From the NCBI GenBank assembly GCA_963277665.1, contig OY728128.1, positions 1,350,248,356-1,350,312,355 on the forward strand: 64,000 nucleotides of DNA, read 5' to 3'. The position numbers and the translations under genes were made by a program. Positions 21,579-32,110 of this stretch are shown in pieces (the stretch's first letter is position 1; the number at the start of each line of letters is the position of its first letter). The DNA comes from Viscum album. Taxonomy: Eukaryota; Streptophyta; Magnoliopsida; Santalales; Viscaceae. The notes beneath the pieces were generated by a model. That model did no database searches and was not told where the DNA came from. It saw nothing but the letters and a program-made list of their open reading frames with translations.

Positions 21579-22750
21579 AACTAGGTCAGAAGAAGTTATA
21601 GCAATTTCAGAGGTGAACAACGATGTCGATTCTCAATCCATCATCTCCTCTTTATTACCCAAGGAAGACCATTCATCATCAATCGGGTCAGAAATGGAAG
21701 TCTCTTCTTTAAGATGTTCAAATTTTAACATCTCTCCTGATCATGGAAATTCTTCTTCATCATATACTATGCAAGTAGAAATAGAAGAAATAACACATGT
21801 TGAAGAAGAAGATGAAGATCTCAGAGATTCTCCTCCAGCTTTTGAAGAGGGTATCTCTACCACTGTGGATGAACTCAGAGAAATAAATTTGGGTACAAAA
21901 GAAGATCCACGCCCCACTTTAATTAGTGCGGACATGACTCTTGAAGATCAGGAAATATATATTTCATTTTTTAAGAAAAATCTAGATATATTTGTTTGGA
22001 ACTATAGAGAGATGCCAGGCCTTGATCCGGATGTTGCTACTCATCATTTGGATTTTCCAGAAGAACATTGAGGATTCAAGTAAGCCGCATGAAGAACATA
22101 CCCATCTTATACTTCCAAAATTGAAGCTAAAGTAGATAAGATTACCAAATATAACTTCATCAGAGAAGTTCAATATCCCAAATGGTTGGCTAATATTGTC
22201 CCTGTGAAAAATAAGAATGGAAAAATTAGAGTTTTTATTTATTTCAGAGATCTTAATCGGCATTGTCCTAAGGATTATTTTCCAGTTCCGATCACAGAAC
22301 TCTTAATTGATGTAATAGCTAGCTATGAAGCACTTTCCTTCATGGATGGATATTATGGGTATAATAAAATCCAAATGTCTCTAGAAGATGAGTAATCTAC
22401 AGCCTTCAGATCCCATTAGGGTGTGTTTTACTATCGGGTAATGCCCTTTGGCTTAAAGAATGTAGGCGCAACAAATCAGCATGTCATGCATCGTATATTC
22501 AAACCCTTTTTAGGGAAGTTTGTTGAATGTTATGTGGATGATTTGGTTGTTAAATCCATACAACTTTATAATAACTTGGCTGATTTAGATGTCATATTCC
22601 ACAAACTTAGACAACACAATTTGAAGATGAACCCCTTAAAATGTGCTTTTCGGGTAGCCTTAGGAAAATTTCTCGACTTTGTTGTATGCCATCATGGTAT
22701 CGAAGTCGATCCTGAGAAGACAATTTCAATCCTTGCTTTGTAACCTCCTT
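21579..22750 (+). pseudogene. pol: Element 3 reverse transcriptase
   Basis: The acidic N-terminal linker (21,613-21,890) leads into DIFVWNYREMPGLDP, the standard start of OTA-clade RTs. Then come WLANIVPVKNKNGKIRVFIYFRDLN, PVPITELLID, SFMDGYYGYNKIQM, MPFGLKNVGAT and the catalytic YVDDLVVKS with YVDD intact at 22,531-22,542. It ends with the KFLDFVVCHHGIEVDPEK block. Stops at 22,069, 22,081, 22,393, 22,417 and 22,741 interrupt one continuous frame. The catalytic residues are kept, but the chain cannot be made in one piece. Confidence 0.95.
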
Positions 22751-23394
22751 GAAATTTGAAATAATTTATAGGACTTCAAGGACACTTAGCCTATATTCGG
22801 CGTTTCATCACCAATTTGGCAGGAAATAGTTTACCTTTCACCAAATTGATTAAGAAGAGAGTCACTTACAAGTGGACTAAAGAATGTCAAGAATCATTCG
22901 ATATTCTCAAGAAATATCTCTTGATTCCACCGGTATTAATGCCACCTATTGAATGAAGGACACTTATTCTCTATGTGACAGCTTTAGAGTGATCATTGGG
23001 TGACTTCCTTGCCCAGAAGAATGATGCTGGGAATGAAAACAGCCTCTACTATCTCAGTCATACTATGCTTGAAGCAGAAACCCGATATTCAAGTATTGAG
23101 AAGGGTTGCCTAGCATTAATCTTTACTGTTCAGAAATTGAGACACTACATGCAACATCACGAGGTCCAATTGGTATCCCTTAATAACCCTCTAAAATTTA
23201 TCCTTATTCGTCCAATGCTTACAGGACGTCTGGAAAGGTGGGTAGTTATTTTGTAGCAATTTGATATCCAGTATGTGTCTCAAAAGGCAATAAAGGGCCT
23301 TGATCTGACTGATTTCCTTGCTGAACATCCTTCAGTAGAAGATACATATTTAGATACTGAACTTCATGATAAAGAAGTTTTTCTATTCAAGATA
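22751..23394 (+). pseudogene. pol: Element 3 RNase H (RT-linked)
   Basis: Blocks LQGHLAYIRRFI, KWTKECQESFD, and then 22,996-23,256 with GDFLAQKNDAGNENSLYYLS, ETRYSSIEKGCLALIF and RHYMQHHEV, correspond to the thumb and RNase H1-like domain of gypsy pol. They end at LDLTDFLAEHP, the usual ADFLAEHP junction before the second RNase H. Stops at 22,990 and 23,254. Confidence 0.9.
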
Positions 23395-23860
23395 ATCTTA
23401 AAACATGGGAAATGTACTTTGATGGTGCTTCCAGAAGTCCAACAGGGAATAAAATGGAAGATCCTAAATTCAAAAAAAATGGGTTAGGAATTGTACTTAT
23501 TTCCCCAAAAAAAGGCAGTGCTACCTTATTCCTTCTTATTATGGGAAGGTGGTACAAATAATGAAGCAGAATACCAAGCTCTCATCGCAGGATTGGAGTT
23601 GGCACTTCAAGCACAAGTGAATCACTTAAAGGTGAAAGGTGATTCAGACCTAGTAATCAAACAAGTCAAGGGGGATTATTCCATCAGAAAAGAAGAGTTA
23701 ATCCCTTTTTATGATTAAGTCAGAGAGTTAATGATGGAATTTACTATGGAACCGACATTTTCTTATGTCTCGCGATCACAAAATGCCCAAGCTGATGCAC
23801 TGGCTAATATAGCCATAGCTTTGGCAAATCCAAATCAGGACGAGACAATCATCAGTATTT
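23395..23860 (+). pseudogene. pol: Element 3 second, archaeal-type RNase H
   Basis: An extra RNase H typical of Tat elements. Best read from 23,500: GGTNNEAEYQALIAGLELAL (catalytic E in NEAEY), LKVKGDSDLVIKQVKG (catalytic D in GDSDLV), and the end NAQADALANIA with the last catalytic D. The start (W..YFDGASR) is present in a neighbouring frame near 23,412, so this is one of the few places with a local frameshift or a pair of compensating indels in pol. A CAA to TAA type stop is at 23,716. Confidence 0.9.
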
Positions 23861-25221
23861 CCCACCATCATACAATTTCACCTTATGTTCAAACCAGAAT
23901 AGAGGAAAACAATGAAATTAGTCCCATATCTAAACCATATGGTCATACTACAGGATGGATGACACCTATCAGGGAATACCTTCAAAATGGAACACTTCCA
24001 CCTGATAGAGCCGGGATAGAACAAGTTTGGAGACGTGTGGTTAATTTTACTCATTATGATAGCCCTGATCACCTAGAGAAAATTCTCTACAAAAGAGGTT
24101 TTGATGGAGTTCTCTTTAGATGCATTAATGGTGAAGAGACAATGGTTGTCATGAAAGAAGTACATGCAGAAGTCTGTGGTTCCCATCAGTCTGTACATAG
24201 ACTATCTGATCAAATTAGAAGTCTTGGATACTTTTGGCCTTCAATGATACAATATTGAGTTTATTTCACAAAGAAATGTCATTCCTTCCAAGTACATGCC
24301 AACTTCATTTATCAACCTCCAGAGTTGCTTCATACATCTAAATACTCATGGCTATTTGCCACCTAGAGAATGGATGCGGTGGGACCTTATCCTTCAGCTA
24401 TATCCAAGCAGTTTAAGTATATTCTTACTGCTACTGACTTCTTTTCCAAATAGGCAGAGGCAATGCCTCTCAAGGAAGTTAGTTCTAAAAGTTTTGTTAG
24501 CTTCATCAAGTCTAACATCATTACTAGATTTGGTGTCCCTCATACCATATTGATGGAAAATGGCACCAACTTCTATTCATCTGAGGTAAGGAAGTTGTAT
24601 CAAGAATACAACATCAAATCCAACCATTCCTCTCGGTATCATGCAGTGGCCAACGGCCAGATAGAATCCTTAAACAAGACTCTGCCAAACATACTGAAAA
24701 AGATGGTGGATAAAGATAATAAATCATGTACTGATAAACTCTTTAATGCTTTATGGGATTATCGAACCACTACCTACACTACAATGCGGCCAACTCCATA
24801 TTCATTGGTATATGGAACAGAATCATAATTTCCTATTGAATTTCAATTACCTTCGCTCAGAGTATCCATTTTTGATCATTCATCTATAGATGAACAATCT
24901 CAGAAGTGATTGGATGAATTGGAACGATTAGACAAGAAAATATTGTGCACCTTGCACCACTTAGAAGTCTATAAAAATTGAATAGCACGAGATTTCAACA
25001 AAAAAGTTTGTCTTCATTCATTCGTTCAGGGAGAATTGGTATTGGTTCTCAGAACTCCAATGATACCAGGAAAGAAATGTCCCAAACTTGCGCCAAAATG
25101 GGAAGGATCTTACTCAATATATAAGGTCTACTCCAATGGAGCTTATTCTTTAATCTCAATGGATAGAGAACTCATCACTACTCCAACCAATGCCAGATTT
25201 CCGAAGAAGTATTTTGTATAA
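23861..25221 (+). pseudogene. pol: Element 3 integrase
   Basis: Integrase joins the DNA copy to the genome. The zinc-binding start HAEVCGSH...HRLSDQIRSLGYFWPSM is at about 24,163-24,255, with the following Cys pair damaged. Catalytic core: first Asp in MDAVGP (24,373-24,375); second expected Asp is Glu in ENGTNF (24,556-24,558); Glu in GQIESLN (24,664-24,666). The C-terminal KWEGSYSIYKVYSNGAYSL block and the final KKYFV before TAA at 25,219 are present. TGG to TAG stops occur at about 24,361 and 24,452; CGA to TGA types at 24,907 and 24,979. Confidence 0.93.
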
Positions 25222-25244
25222 ACACAAAATACATCAGTTATGGT

Positions 25245-25735
25245 CCATGCATATGACCTTAAACTATTTGCATTTCTCTCATCCAACATGACGTTAAACT
25301 GTGTTATCCTTGCTGCAAGACTTTAAACTGCATAGTCCCTTATATTCAGCAAGACGTTAAACTTCACCATCACTGGTCTATGCATATGACCTTAAACTAT
25401 TAACACCATCGTCCAACATGACGTTAAACTATGGAAAAAGTCCCTAATACATCCAACATGACGTTAAACTGTGTCCCCTTTTTTCCTTATTGCATGACAT
25501 TAAACTGCACAGTCCTCCTTTCGTCCAACATGATGTTAAACTGTATTGTCCACATAGTCCTAGCTACATGACGCTAAACTGTACAGAAGTCCCTTAATAC
25601 GTCCTAAATGATGTTAAACTGTATTTTGTCCTTTCTACATGACATTAAACTGTGCAGCACCCATAGTCCTCACTGTAGGACTTCAAACAGCATAGTCACT
25701 TCATATGTCCTACAAGACATTAAATTTTCCACCGT
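25245..25735. repeat. CATGACGTTAAACTGT motif array
   Basis: About fourteen copies spaced 30 to 42 bp apart. Copies begin near 25,250, 25,287, 25,316, 25,350, 25,386, 25,417, 25,458, 25,494, 25,529, 25,565, 25,607, 25,637, 25,677 and 25,711. Most are preceded by GTCC or ATCCAA. Isolated further copies lie near 26,078, 26,491, 26,529 and 27,653. The spacers vary in length, so this is a motif series rather than a strict tandem repeat. Confidence 0.85.
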
Positions 25736-26773
25736 TAGGGTTGTTGCTGCCACTTATTTCTCACACCAAGTATGACTCATGTGAGATTAGAGTAAACTTC
25801 TAACATAACACCCTCTCTGGGCTACTAACCTGCATCAGTCCCAACACAATTTTTTAGGTCGTTGTTCTCAAAAACAACTTGATCACCAATTAATTCTTCA
25901 ATTGAACTACGTGGACTTTGATCCTTGCCTTTTAGGCTGGGTACATAGGCAAAATTTCGAGTTTCAAGCCCAGAACAAAAATCTTCACATTGGTTCACCT
26001 CCATCTCATACGATATTGATTTGTGAAGCCACTCCTAGAATCAATATCTTCATATTGGTTTACTTGTGTCCTTGCTATATGACGTTAAACTGTATAGAAC
26101 TTTTGTCCTGTACGACAATAAACTACAATATTCTTTGACACCCTCACCTAAGAGGGAATCATTATTTACAATGATATCTAATCATGTTATATTCCAAAGA
26201 CTACATGCATACATGGAAATGCCTGAACCTTTTTATCTTGGGTCAAACCATCATTGCACAAAAGTCCCCTTTTCACCCTTCACTTGTACGAACCAAATCT
26301 GTATAGAGGGTATTTCAAGAACTACGTGCGGATTGATTCCTATCATTATGGGATACGTAGGAACATTTGAGTGTCCCTCGAACCCAGCCCCCAGTCTTCG
26401 GGCCTAACCCCAAATTCTACTTTCAGTCCCCTAGCTGAAAAGTCTCTGTGAAAACACACACTGTGTATTCATTATTATGGTCCGAGCTCTATGACCCTAA
26501 ACTAAGATTTCCTACACTCTCATCCCACATGACGTTAAAATTTATTTCAAGAACTATGTATGGCTTGATTCCCAACCTTATGGGATACATAGTGAATTAC
26601 AAAATTTCAATACAGGAACCAGCCACAACATTATTATGGTTAGCATTGGTCTGTGTATCTATACATGCATTGAACAATTCCCATTTTTATGTGTCATACT
26701 CCTAAAATTAAATACTTCGGGATCTCCATAACCCTTTTCTCGACTTCTGGTCACAAAAATGTCCAATTCCCAA

Positions 26774-27452
26774 GAGTTCTTTTTCTTGACTATGAACCAC
26801 GTGCCCTTAGGCGGCCTTGCATAAACAATCTACATAACAGACCTATCAGCCAAAAGATATTATTATTTGACTATGTAGCCAATGCCCTTAGGTGGCCCTT
26901 CATAATTAAACCCCCTAATGGGTTTGTTTAATAATGGTAACTTCATTCTTGGGAAGAAAACCTCTTTTTTCCTTAGTTTTCTTAATGACAATATATAGGG
27001 ATCCGCAAAAATATCCATTATTAATATATTTGTCTCGTACTCTTTTTTATGATCTGAAAGCATTCAAGTATATGGTTTATATTTCTCTTCCCTACGTTTG
27101 GGTCAGACCTTCTTAGGAGTGACATTCATCCAGTTCTTAGACAATATTTTTTGGAAATATCCTCTCCATATTCAAGTACCTCTCTCCATATAGAAAACTC
27201 TATGCTTTGGAAAATTTGAATCTCCATAAACTTCCACTGGATTTTTAGCAGTAGAAAAGTAAATTTCTGAGAGTTCTTTTTCCTGACTATGTAGCACATT
27301 CCCTTAGGCGGCCTTGAATAAGTAGTCTACATAACATACCTATCATCCAAAAGATGCGATTATTTGACTATACATCCAATTCCCTTAGTTGGCCCTGCAT
27401 AATTCGACCCCCTAACGGGTTTGTTAAATAATGGTAACTTCATTCTTGGGAA
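26774..27452. repeat. 497-bp-period duplication with an inner ~80-bp repeat
   Basis: 26,774-26,955 and 27,271-27,452 align end to end (GAGTTCTTTTTC... to ...CATTCTTGGGAA). Each copy holds two versions of TGACTATG.A.CCA...CCCTTAGGCGGCC about 80 bp apart (near 26,789 and 26,869; 27,283 and 27,366). The inner doubling therefore came before the outer one. Confidence 0.85.
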
Positions 27453-28121
27453 CTACTTCTCTTAATTCCTTTTATCCCTTTTTCATGTCATTCCTCAGAT
27501 TCAAAATTTCTTAAGTCATAGTTTACTTATTTTTTCTAATACTTGAGTGTGGTAATATGTTTTCAAACAAATTTTCAAGGAATTGAGTCAATTTTAATTC
27601 ATTCGGTTAAAGCTATTTTGACCTTAAACATTATACTTTTTATGTCCGACGTGCATGACTTTAAATTCTCGAATAAAGACAAGGGAACTCTGAGCAAAAG
27701 TCAAGTCCCAGCTCACTAAACATACATTTCGTATGATTTAGGTAATATTGAGAAATTAAAAGATTCAAAGTTTGTAGTTTTATTTAGAATAATCCTAGAA
27801 AAAATCAAACTATGCTTACTAGGCCCATTGGCTTAGGTAAAATATTTATAGCAGCACGACACAAAAGGAAGCAGCGGAAAATAGAGTAACTTGCGTGGCG
27901 AAGGCAAATTGCATGGTGAGAGCTCGAATGTTTTAAATATGGGTGTTTTGCTTGAGAATGGCCGCATATATATAGACAAGGTTGCACCTCTGCACGCTGA
28001 AGCCTGCACGGCTCACCCTTGCGCGTCTCCAATTGCGTGCTCAACACTTGCGCGCCGCATGTTCCTTGGTTTTTCTTCTTTACCTCAGATTCCCATCCTC
28101 ATTTCATTCGGATCCAACTCT

Positions 28122-28134
28122 GAGGGGGGACTTT
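28122..28134 (+). other. Polypurine tract of element 3
   Basis: GAGGGGGGACTTT directly before the 3' LTR; the purine run GAGGGGGGA is the plus-strand primer. Confidence 0.8.
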
Positions 28135-28372
28135 TTTTGACACTCTTTTCCGTCACAGAGTCTAAACGACTGAAAAATCGGAGTACCTTAGACCAAAGTG
28201 ATTCATCCTTTGAAGAAACATCAAAAATCGACAACGGCATGAAAAAGGATTTCTTCCCACTTGGGTCATGCAAGTTTCCCCGTGGTCGCGCAAGTATACT
28301 TGTGCGCCGCATAGTGGTCACACAGGTGACTTACGTGCCCTCTTTGATTCTCACTCGGGGTCTTCAGCAGAC

Positions 28373-28380
28373 TATAAATA
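28373..28380 (+). promoter_or_regulatory. TATA box of the 3' LTR of element 3
   Basis: TATAAATACCCCCGGTGGG, identical in its core to 12,595-12,612. In this LTR it would fire outward into copia element 2, on the strand opposite to copia coding. Confidence 0.65.
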
Positions 28381-29035
28381 CCCCCGGTGGGCCCCCCATT
28401 TCAGGGATGAAAAATTCCAGAACCACAGATTTGATCTCTCAGTGCCCTAGTCTCTTTTTGAAGCTTACAAACACTTCTAAGGTAATTTTTACCTAGAATA
28501 TAAGCTCTAAAGAGGGGGAACAAGGCCTAAGTGTTGAAATTCATCAACACCTACGCGCCTAAGTGTCTAACCCTTAAGGGAAATGAAGACACTTGTACAC
28601 CACCTTACCCCTTCAACAAAACTTTCATGCCACCCATTTAGAAGCCTTTAGGGATATTACTAAGGGCTTGAGCCAAGTCTCGCCCAAGTATTACCCTAAA
28701 GGGTTGACGGTCGCGCAAGTAACCATGTGTCATGCAAGTATACTTGCACGACCAGGACTTACGCGCCCATTCAGGACTTGCACGCCTCTTTCTTTTTGGG
28801 TTCCCCTCTTGCCTTTTCACTTGATTTCTTCAAATCCACCTCTCCTCTTCAAGATTAATCCCTCAAAACCCTCTTCAAATCCATTTATGGAATGTTTCCT
28901 TGATTTTATTCTTTATCTGAAAGGAATTCTATGGAACATCTCTCAAAACCTAGTGATTTACATGTCTTCATATCACTAAGGTGAGAGATTTCATTCATTC
29001 AACTTCATCCTTAAAAGATGAGAGGATCTTTAATC

Positions 29036-29440
29036 TGGGCCTCCTTTTCAGGAGTAAGCCCCAGTCTCAAAATTCCCAAATCTGGGAATCCTCCTCAGGA
29101 GTAAGCCCCAAGTTCCCAATATTGGCCTCCTTTTCAGGAATAAGCCCCAGTCCAAATTCTCTTAATTTGGGAATTCCCCTTAGGAGTAAGCCCCATGCCC
29201 GCTAACCTAGGCATCCTATTTAGGAGTAAGCCCCAGTCATAAATTCATAAATCTGGGCATCCTCCTCAGGAGTAATCCCCAAGTTCCCAAATATGGGAAT
29301 AATCTTTTGGAGAAAGCCCCAACCATAATTCCATTAACCTGGGCCTCCTCTTTAAGAGTAAGCCCCAGTTCTCAAGTCCCTTTAACTTGGGCCTCCTTCT
29401 CAGGAATAATCCCCAGTCATAATTTCTCTTAACCAGTCTT
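29036..29440. repeat. Alternating tandem array in the 3' LTR of element 3
   Basis: Same CTGGG.ATCCTCC..AGGAGTAAGCCCCA units as at 13,230-13,640, with similar copy number and the same order of variants, so the array predates insertion and has not been homogenised since. Confidence 0.85.
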
Positions 29441-30437
29441 AATTTATTTTGATTTTGGACTTACTTCTCAGGAATAAAACCCAAATCATAAGACCCCTCT
29501 AATTTGGGCATCCTTCCCAGGATTAAGTCCTAAGTTAAGTATCCAAATCTCCATAAATCACATATACCTTTATAGACCTTATTCCTGGGTTTCTTCCCTA
29601 AAGTAATCATAATATTCATCTATATGGGCAGTCATACATACATAATCCCCACATCAATTCTTATGATTGAATATTTTGTGGCACAATTGTCTGGTTTTAC
29701 CAGTACCTCTTTTTTCTCACATAGATCATGACTCAGGTGATCTTAGAGTATAAAAGTAATTTTGACATCTTTCTTTGAGCCATCAATCATGCATAAACCT
29801 CATACTTCTTTACTCAAACTACGTGGGTTCTGATTCCTTTTCTAAAACAAAGGATACGTAGGTAGCCCATCTGTGGGTATGATCCCAACTCTGAAATAAT
29901 CTATGTCCTTTAGAATGATAATAAAATTCATGTGCCCCATTGAGTGACTTTAAAACCTGTATGGTTATCATAACGACCAAGATATTTCTATATAATGTGT
30001 CGATGGATACCATTGACTAATAATCTCTAAAAAATACAGATGATTCTCTATCGATGAAGAACATTGAATACATATAAAAAATTATCTAAATTTCCTACAC
30101 ACTAATCATTGATTGTCAGATCTAAACAAAAGATCATTTTCATACTTGGTAACTTAATAAGGATTCACGAACATAACTTAAATCTATAAAGAGAGTCCTG
30201 AAGTAGAAAATAATTCCCCTCAAAAAGGTGTGATGAGTCTGACCTCCCATCCTCTCGACCAATGAAAATTCTTAAGTCTCATCAGTATACAACTAATGAG
30301 CACCTACCTTTGGAAAGTTGGTCCAAATGGATATAGAATCATTTTATGATTCCTTTTCTACGAACAAACCCGTTAGAAACCATTTGGAATGTTTGAACCT
30401 TAAACCAACGAGGTCATCCCCATTTCTAAATGAAACA

Positions 30438-30442
30438 ATGAG
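30438..30442. other. Target-site duplication of element 3, right copy
   Basis: ATGAG, identical to 12,352-12,356; the following bases belong to copia RT. Confidence 0.88.
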
Positions 30443-30900
30443 TTCCTATATATATTTTTTCAATTTGATATAGTTCTTTATTCATGGTTTCAACCCATTC
30501 GAGATGTTCAAAATCTTCTTTCACATCATTTGGTTCCATTTTTGAATATAGAGAAGTATTTGTGATTGTTTTGTTGTTATTCTTGTTTAAACCTTATGAT
30601 TTTGATCACCAATTATATTTTGAGCTTCCACTTACTTCTTCAGTCTTGGATAAGATTTTATAATATCTTCCTCATAACTAGAAATAGTTGAGTATGTTTC
30701 TTCTTCTTGGGAGGGAATGAAATTATTTACATCCTTATCAGAATTGTTTCACTAAACTTGCTCAACTTCCTTGTCTTCCTGAGCATGTTAATCTTTCTGT
30801 GTCTTTTCAATTACCTTCACATCAACTAAATCAAAAATTATTTTTGTTTCTTTTTTGAAGAACATGTATCCTCTTCCTTCCAGGGCCCATCCAAGAAAGA
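30443..30900 (-). pseudogene. pol: Element 2 reverse transcriptase start and integrase-RT linker
   Basis: Minus-strand codons just right of the Tat insertion read as the first RT block (WVEAMN..L.QIEK type, at about 30,460-30,510) that precedes WELVP in copia RTs. Further right is a Lys/Glu-rich, poorly conserved linker with several stops, as expected between integrase and RT. Confidence 0.75.
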
Positions 30901-31530
30901 TTCCACCTTATCCTTTCTACTTAAACTTTCCATAGTTTCCACCTTTATTCTTTATAATTCATGGACTCTCGAAAACCTTCAAGTCTTTCTGACCTCGATT
31001 CTTTCTATGAAAAAATTCATATGAAGGCATACCTTATTGAGGCCTATAGAAACAATGGTTTTGAATATAAACAGTAGTAATCATGGAATTCCTCCAAAAG
31101 TAATGAGAAAGTCCATGTTCAAGTAACATGGTTCTTCCCATTTCCACCAATCTTCTGTTCTTTCTTTCAACAACCCCATTTTTTTGGGGAGTATATAGGG
31201 AACTATACTCATGGTGAATTCCATTCTTCTCAAGATATTATTCAAACACTTTACTTCTATATTCACCACATTATCTATTCATAACTTCTTTAAAAAATAC
31301 ACACATTCCTTTTTTACTTTTCTTCTGAAAATTTTAAACATTTTCAAATCATCTGATTTATGTTTCATAAACAAGACACAATTAATGCGAGTAAAATCAT
31401 CAATGAAAGTAATGAAGTACATATCTCCATTTATTGATTGTTTTTTAATTTTCTCACATATATATGAATAAATAAACTCTAGGGGTTGTTTTGAACAAAT
31501 ATAAAATTTCTTATGTACATTATTTGTAGT
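30900..31530 (-). pseudogene. pol: Element 2 integrase
   Basis: Minus-strand blocks in order: FITFIDDFTR with the first catalytic Asp (about 31,390-31,425), MKHKSDDLKMFKIF (31,320-31,372), VPYTPQ.NGVVERKN carrying the catalytic Glu (about 31,140-31,210, in two frames), the LVEMGRTML and YFW region (31,090-31,170), and FLGW near 30,895 from the C-terminal GIFLGY box. Frameshifts divide the core, most obviously near 31,170. Confidence 0.88.
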
Positions 31531-31860
31531 CTTTCCTTTCTGGGAGACGGTGAAACATCAATCTCTTCTTCTTGGAAAATTAGGAATGTCTCAAACATTG
31601 TCTATTTTTTATAAATTTATCATGTTTCTATAACACATGTGTCCTAGTCATTTATTCCACAATTCATTATCTTCCACCATACTCATGTAACAAGAGTTTT
31701 TCATTTCACCAATCTGAAACATATTCCCTCTTGTACATTGGCCTCTTGTAACAATCTTCTCATATTCTTCACTTTTCATAACAAGCTCATAATTCCTGAA
31801 GATAAATTGTTACCCTCATCACAAAATTGTGAAACACTCAACAAATTTTGTTTTATCCCA
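31530..31860 (-). pseudogene. pol: Element 2 GAG-pre-integrase domain
   Basis: Minus-strand reading gives GNMFQIGEMKNSC and LWNKWLGHMCYRNMINL (about 31,625-31,680), a clear match to the LWHKRLGHxSxxxL..L signature of the copia domain that carries the integrase zinc-binding residues. Stops follow directly. Confidence 0.85.
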
Positions 31861-32110
31861 TCAACATACAATGTTTTCTTGGATTTCATCTTTTCTATTA
31901 TTATAATAGTTGATCCAACCCTTTGATTTTCAAGGATTTATCATTTCTAAATGTCATTATTTATTCTTTAAAATCCAACACATTCTTAAATAGAATCAAT
32001 TCTCTTATAATATAGAAATAACACCCAATATCAAGTATCTAGGGTCGTTCTCCTTTTGTGGCTTTCAATGTTGTTTCAATAACAAGAGATTTTTCTACTT
32101 TTTTTCCTTT
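31860..32110 (-). pseudogene. pol: Element 2 aspartic protease remnant
   Basis: On the minus strand ILDIGCYFYII (about 32,010-32,045) stands for the WYLDSGCSRHMTG active site, with the catalytic DSG read as DIG. MTFRNDKSLKIKG (31,920-31,960) stands for VTFGDNSKGKIIG. Weak but in the right order. Confidence 0.7.

Larger units (their letters stand above)
25222..28121 (+). other. Long 3' UTR of element 3
   Basis: 2.9 kb with no coding. It contains an array of CATGACGTTAAACT motifs (25,245-25,735, stray copies to 26,540), a 180-bp direct repeat 497 bp apart (26,774 and 27,271) and, at its right end, a GC-rich stretch with CTTGCGCGCC units (27,980-28,060) like those in the LTR. Tat and Ogre elements are known for long, variable, repeat-generating 3' UTRs. 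Confidence 0.85.
12357..30437 (+). mobile_element. Element 3: Tat-lineage Ty3/gypsy retrotransposon
   Basis: An 18.1-kb plus-strand element, youngest of the nest: two 2.3-kb LTRs, leader, ORF1 region, gag, PR, RT, RNase H, a second archaeal-type RNase H, integrase, a 2.9-kb repeat-rich 3' UTR, PPT, and a perfect 5-bp duplication. An ORF1 upstream of gag and the extra RNase H after the usual one are features of the plant OTA/Tat clade, which includes Ogre. It lies in the RT of copia element 2. All of gag-pol from 18,007 to 25,221 stays in one frame with in-frame stops only, so decay has been mostly by substitution. Confidence 0.95.
28135..30437 (+). repeat. 3' LTR of element 3
   Basis: 2,303 bp. 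The start is TTTTGACACTC where the 5' LTR has TGTTGATGCTC; the end is GAAACA. It contains the TATA box at 28,373-28,380, palindromes at 28,291-28,302 and 28,733-28,748, and the tandem array at about 29,036-29,440. Confidence 0.92.

Noticed and set aside
26078..26545. Possible CRISPR-like array from the CATGACGTTAAACT repeats
   Set aside because: The repeat is too short and degenerate, spacers vary from about 16 to 28 bp and are related to each other, there are no cas genes, and the context is a plant retrotransposon UTR.
27891..28496. 201-codon plus-strand frame spanning the 3' UTR and 3' LTR of element 3
   Set aside because: It crosses the PPT/LTR border, and the equivalent part of the 5' LTR (12,461-12,733) is broken differently. 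An accidental frame.
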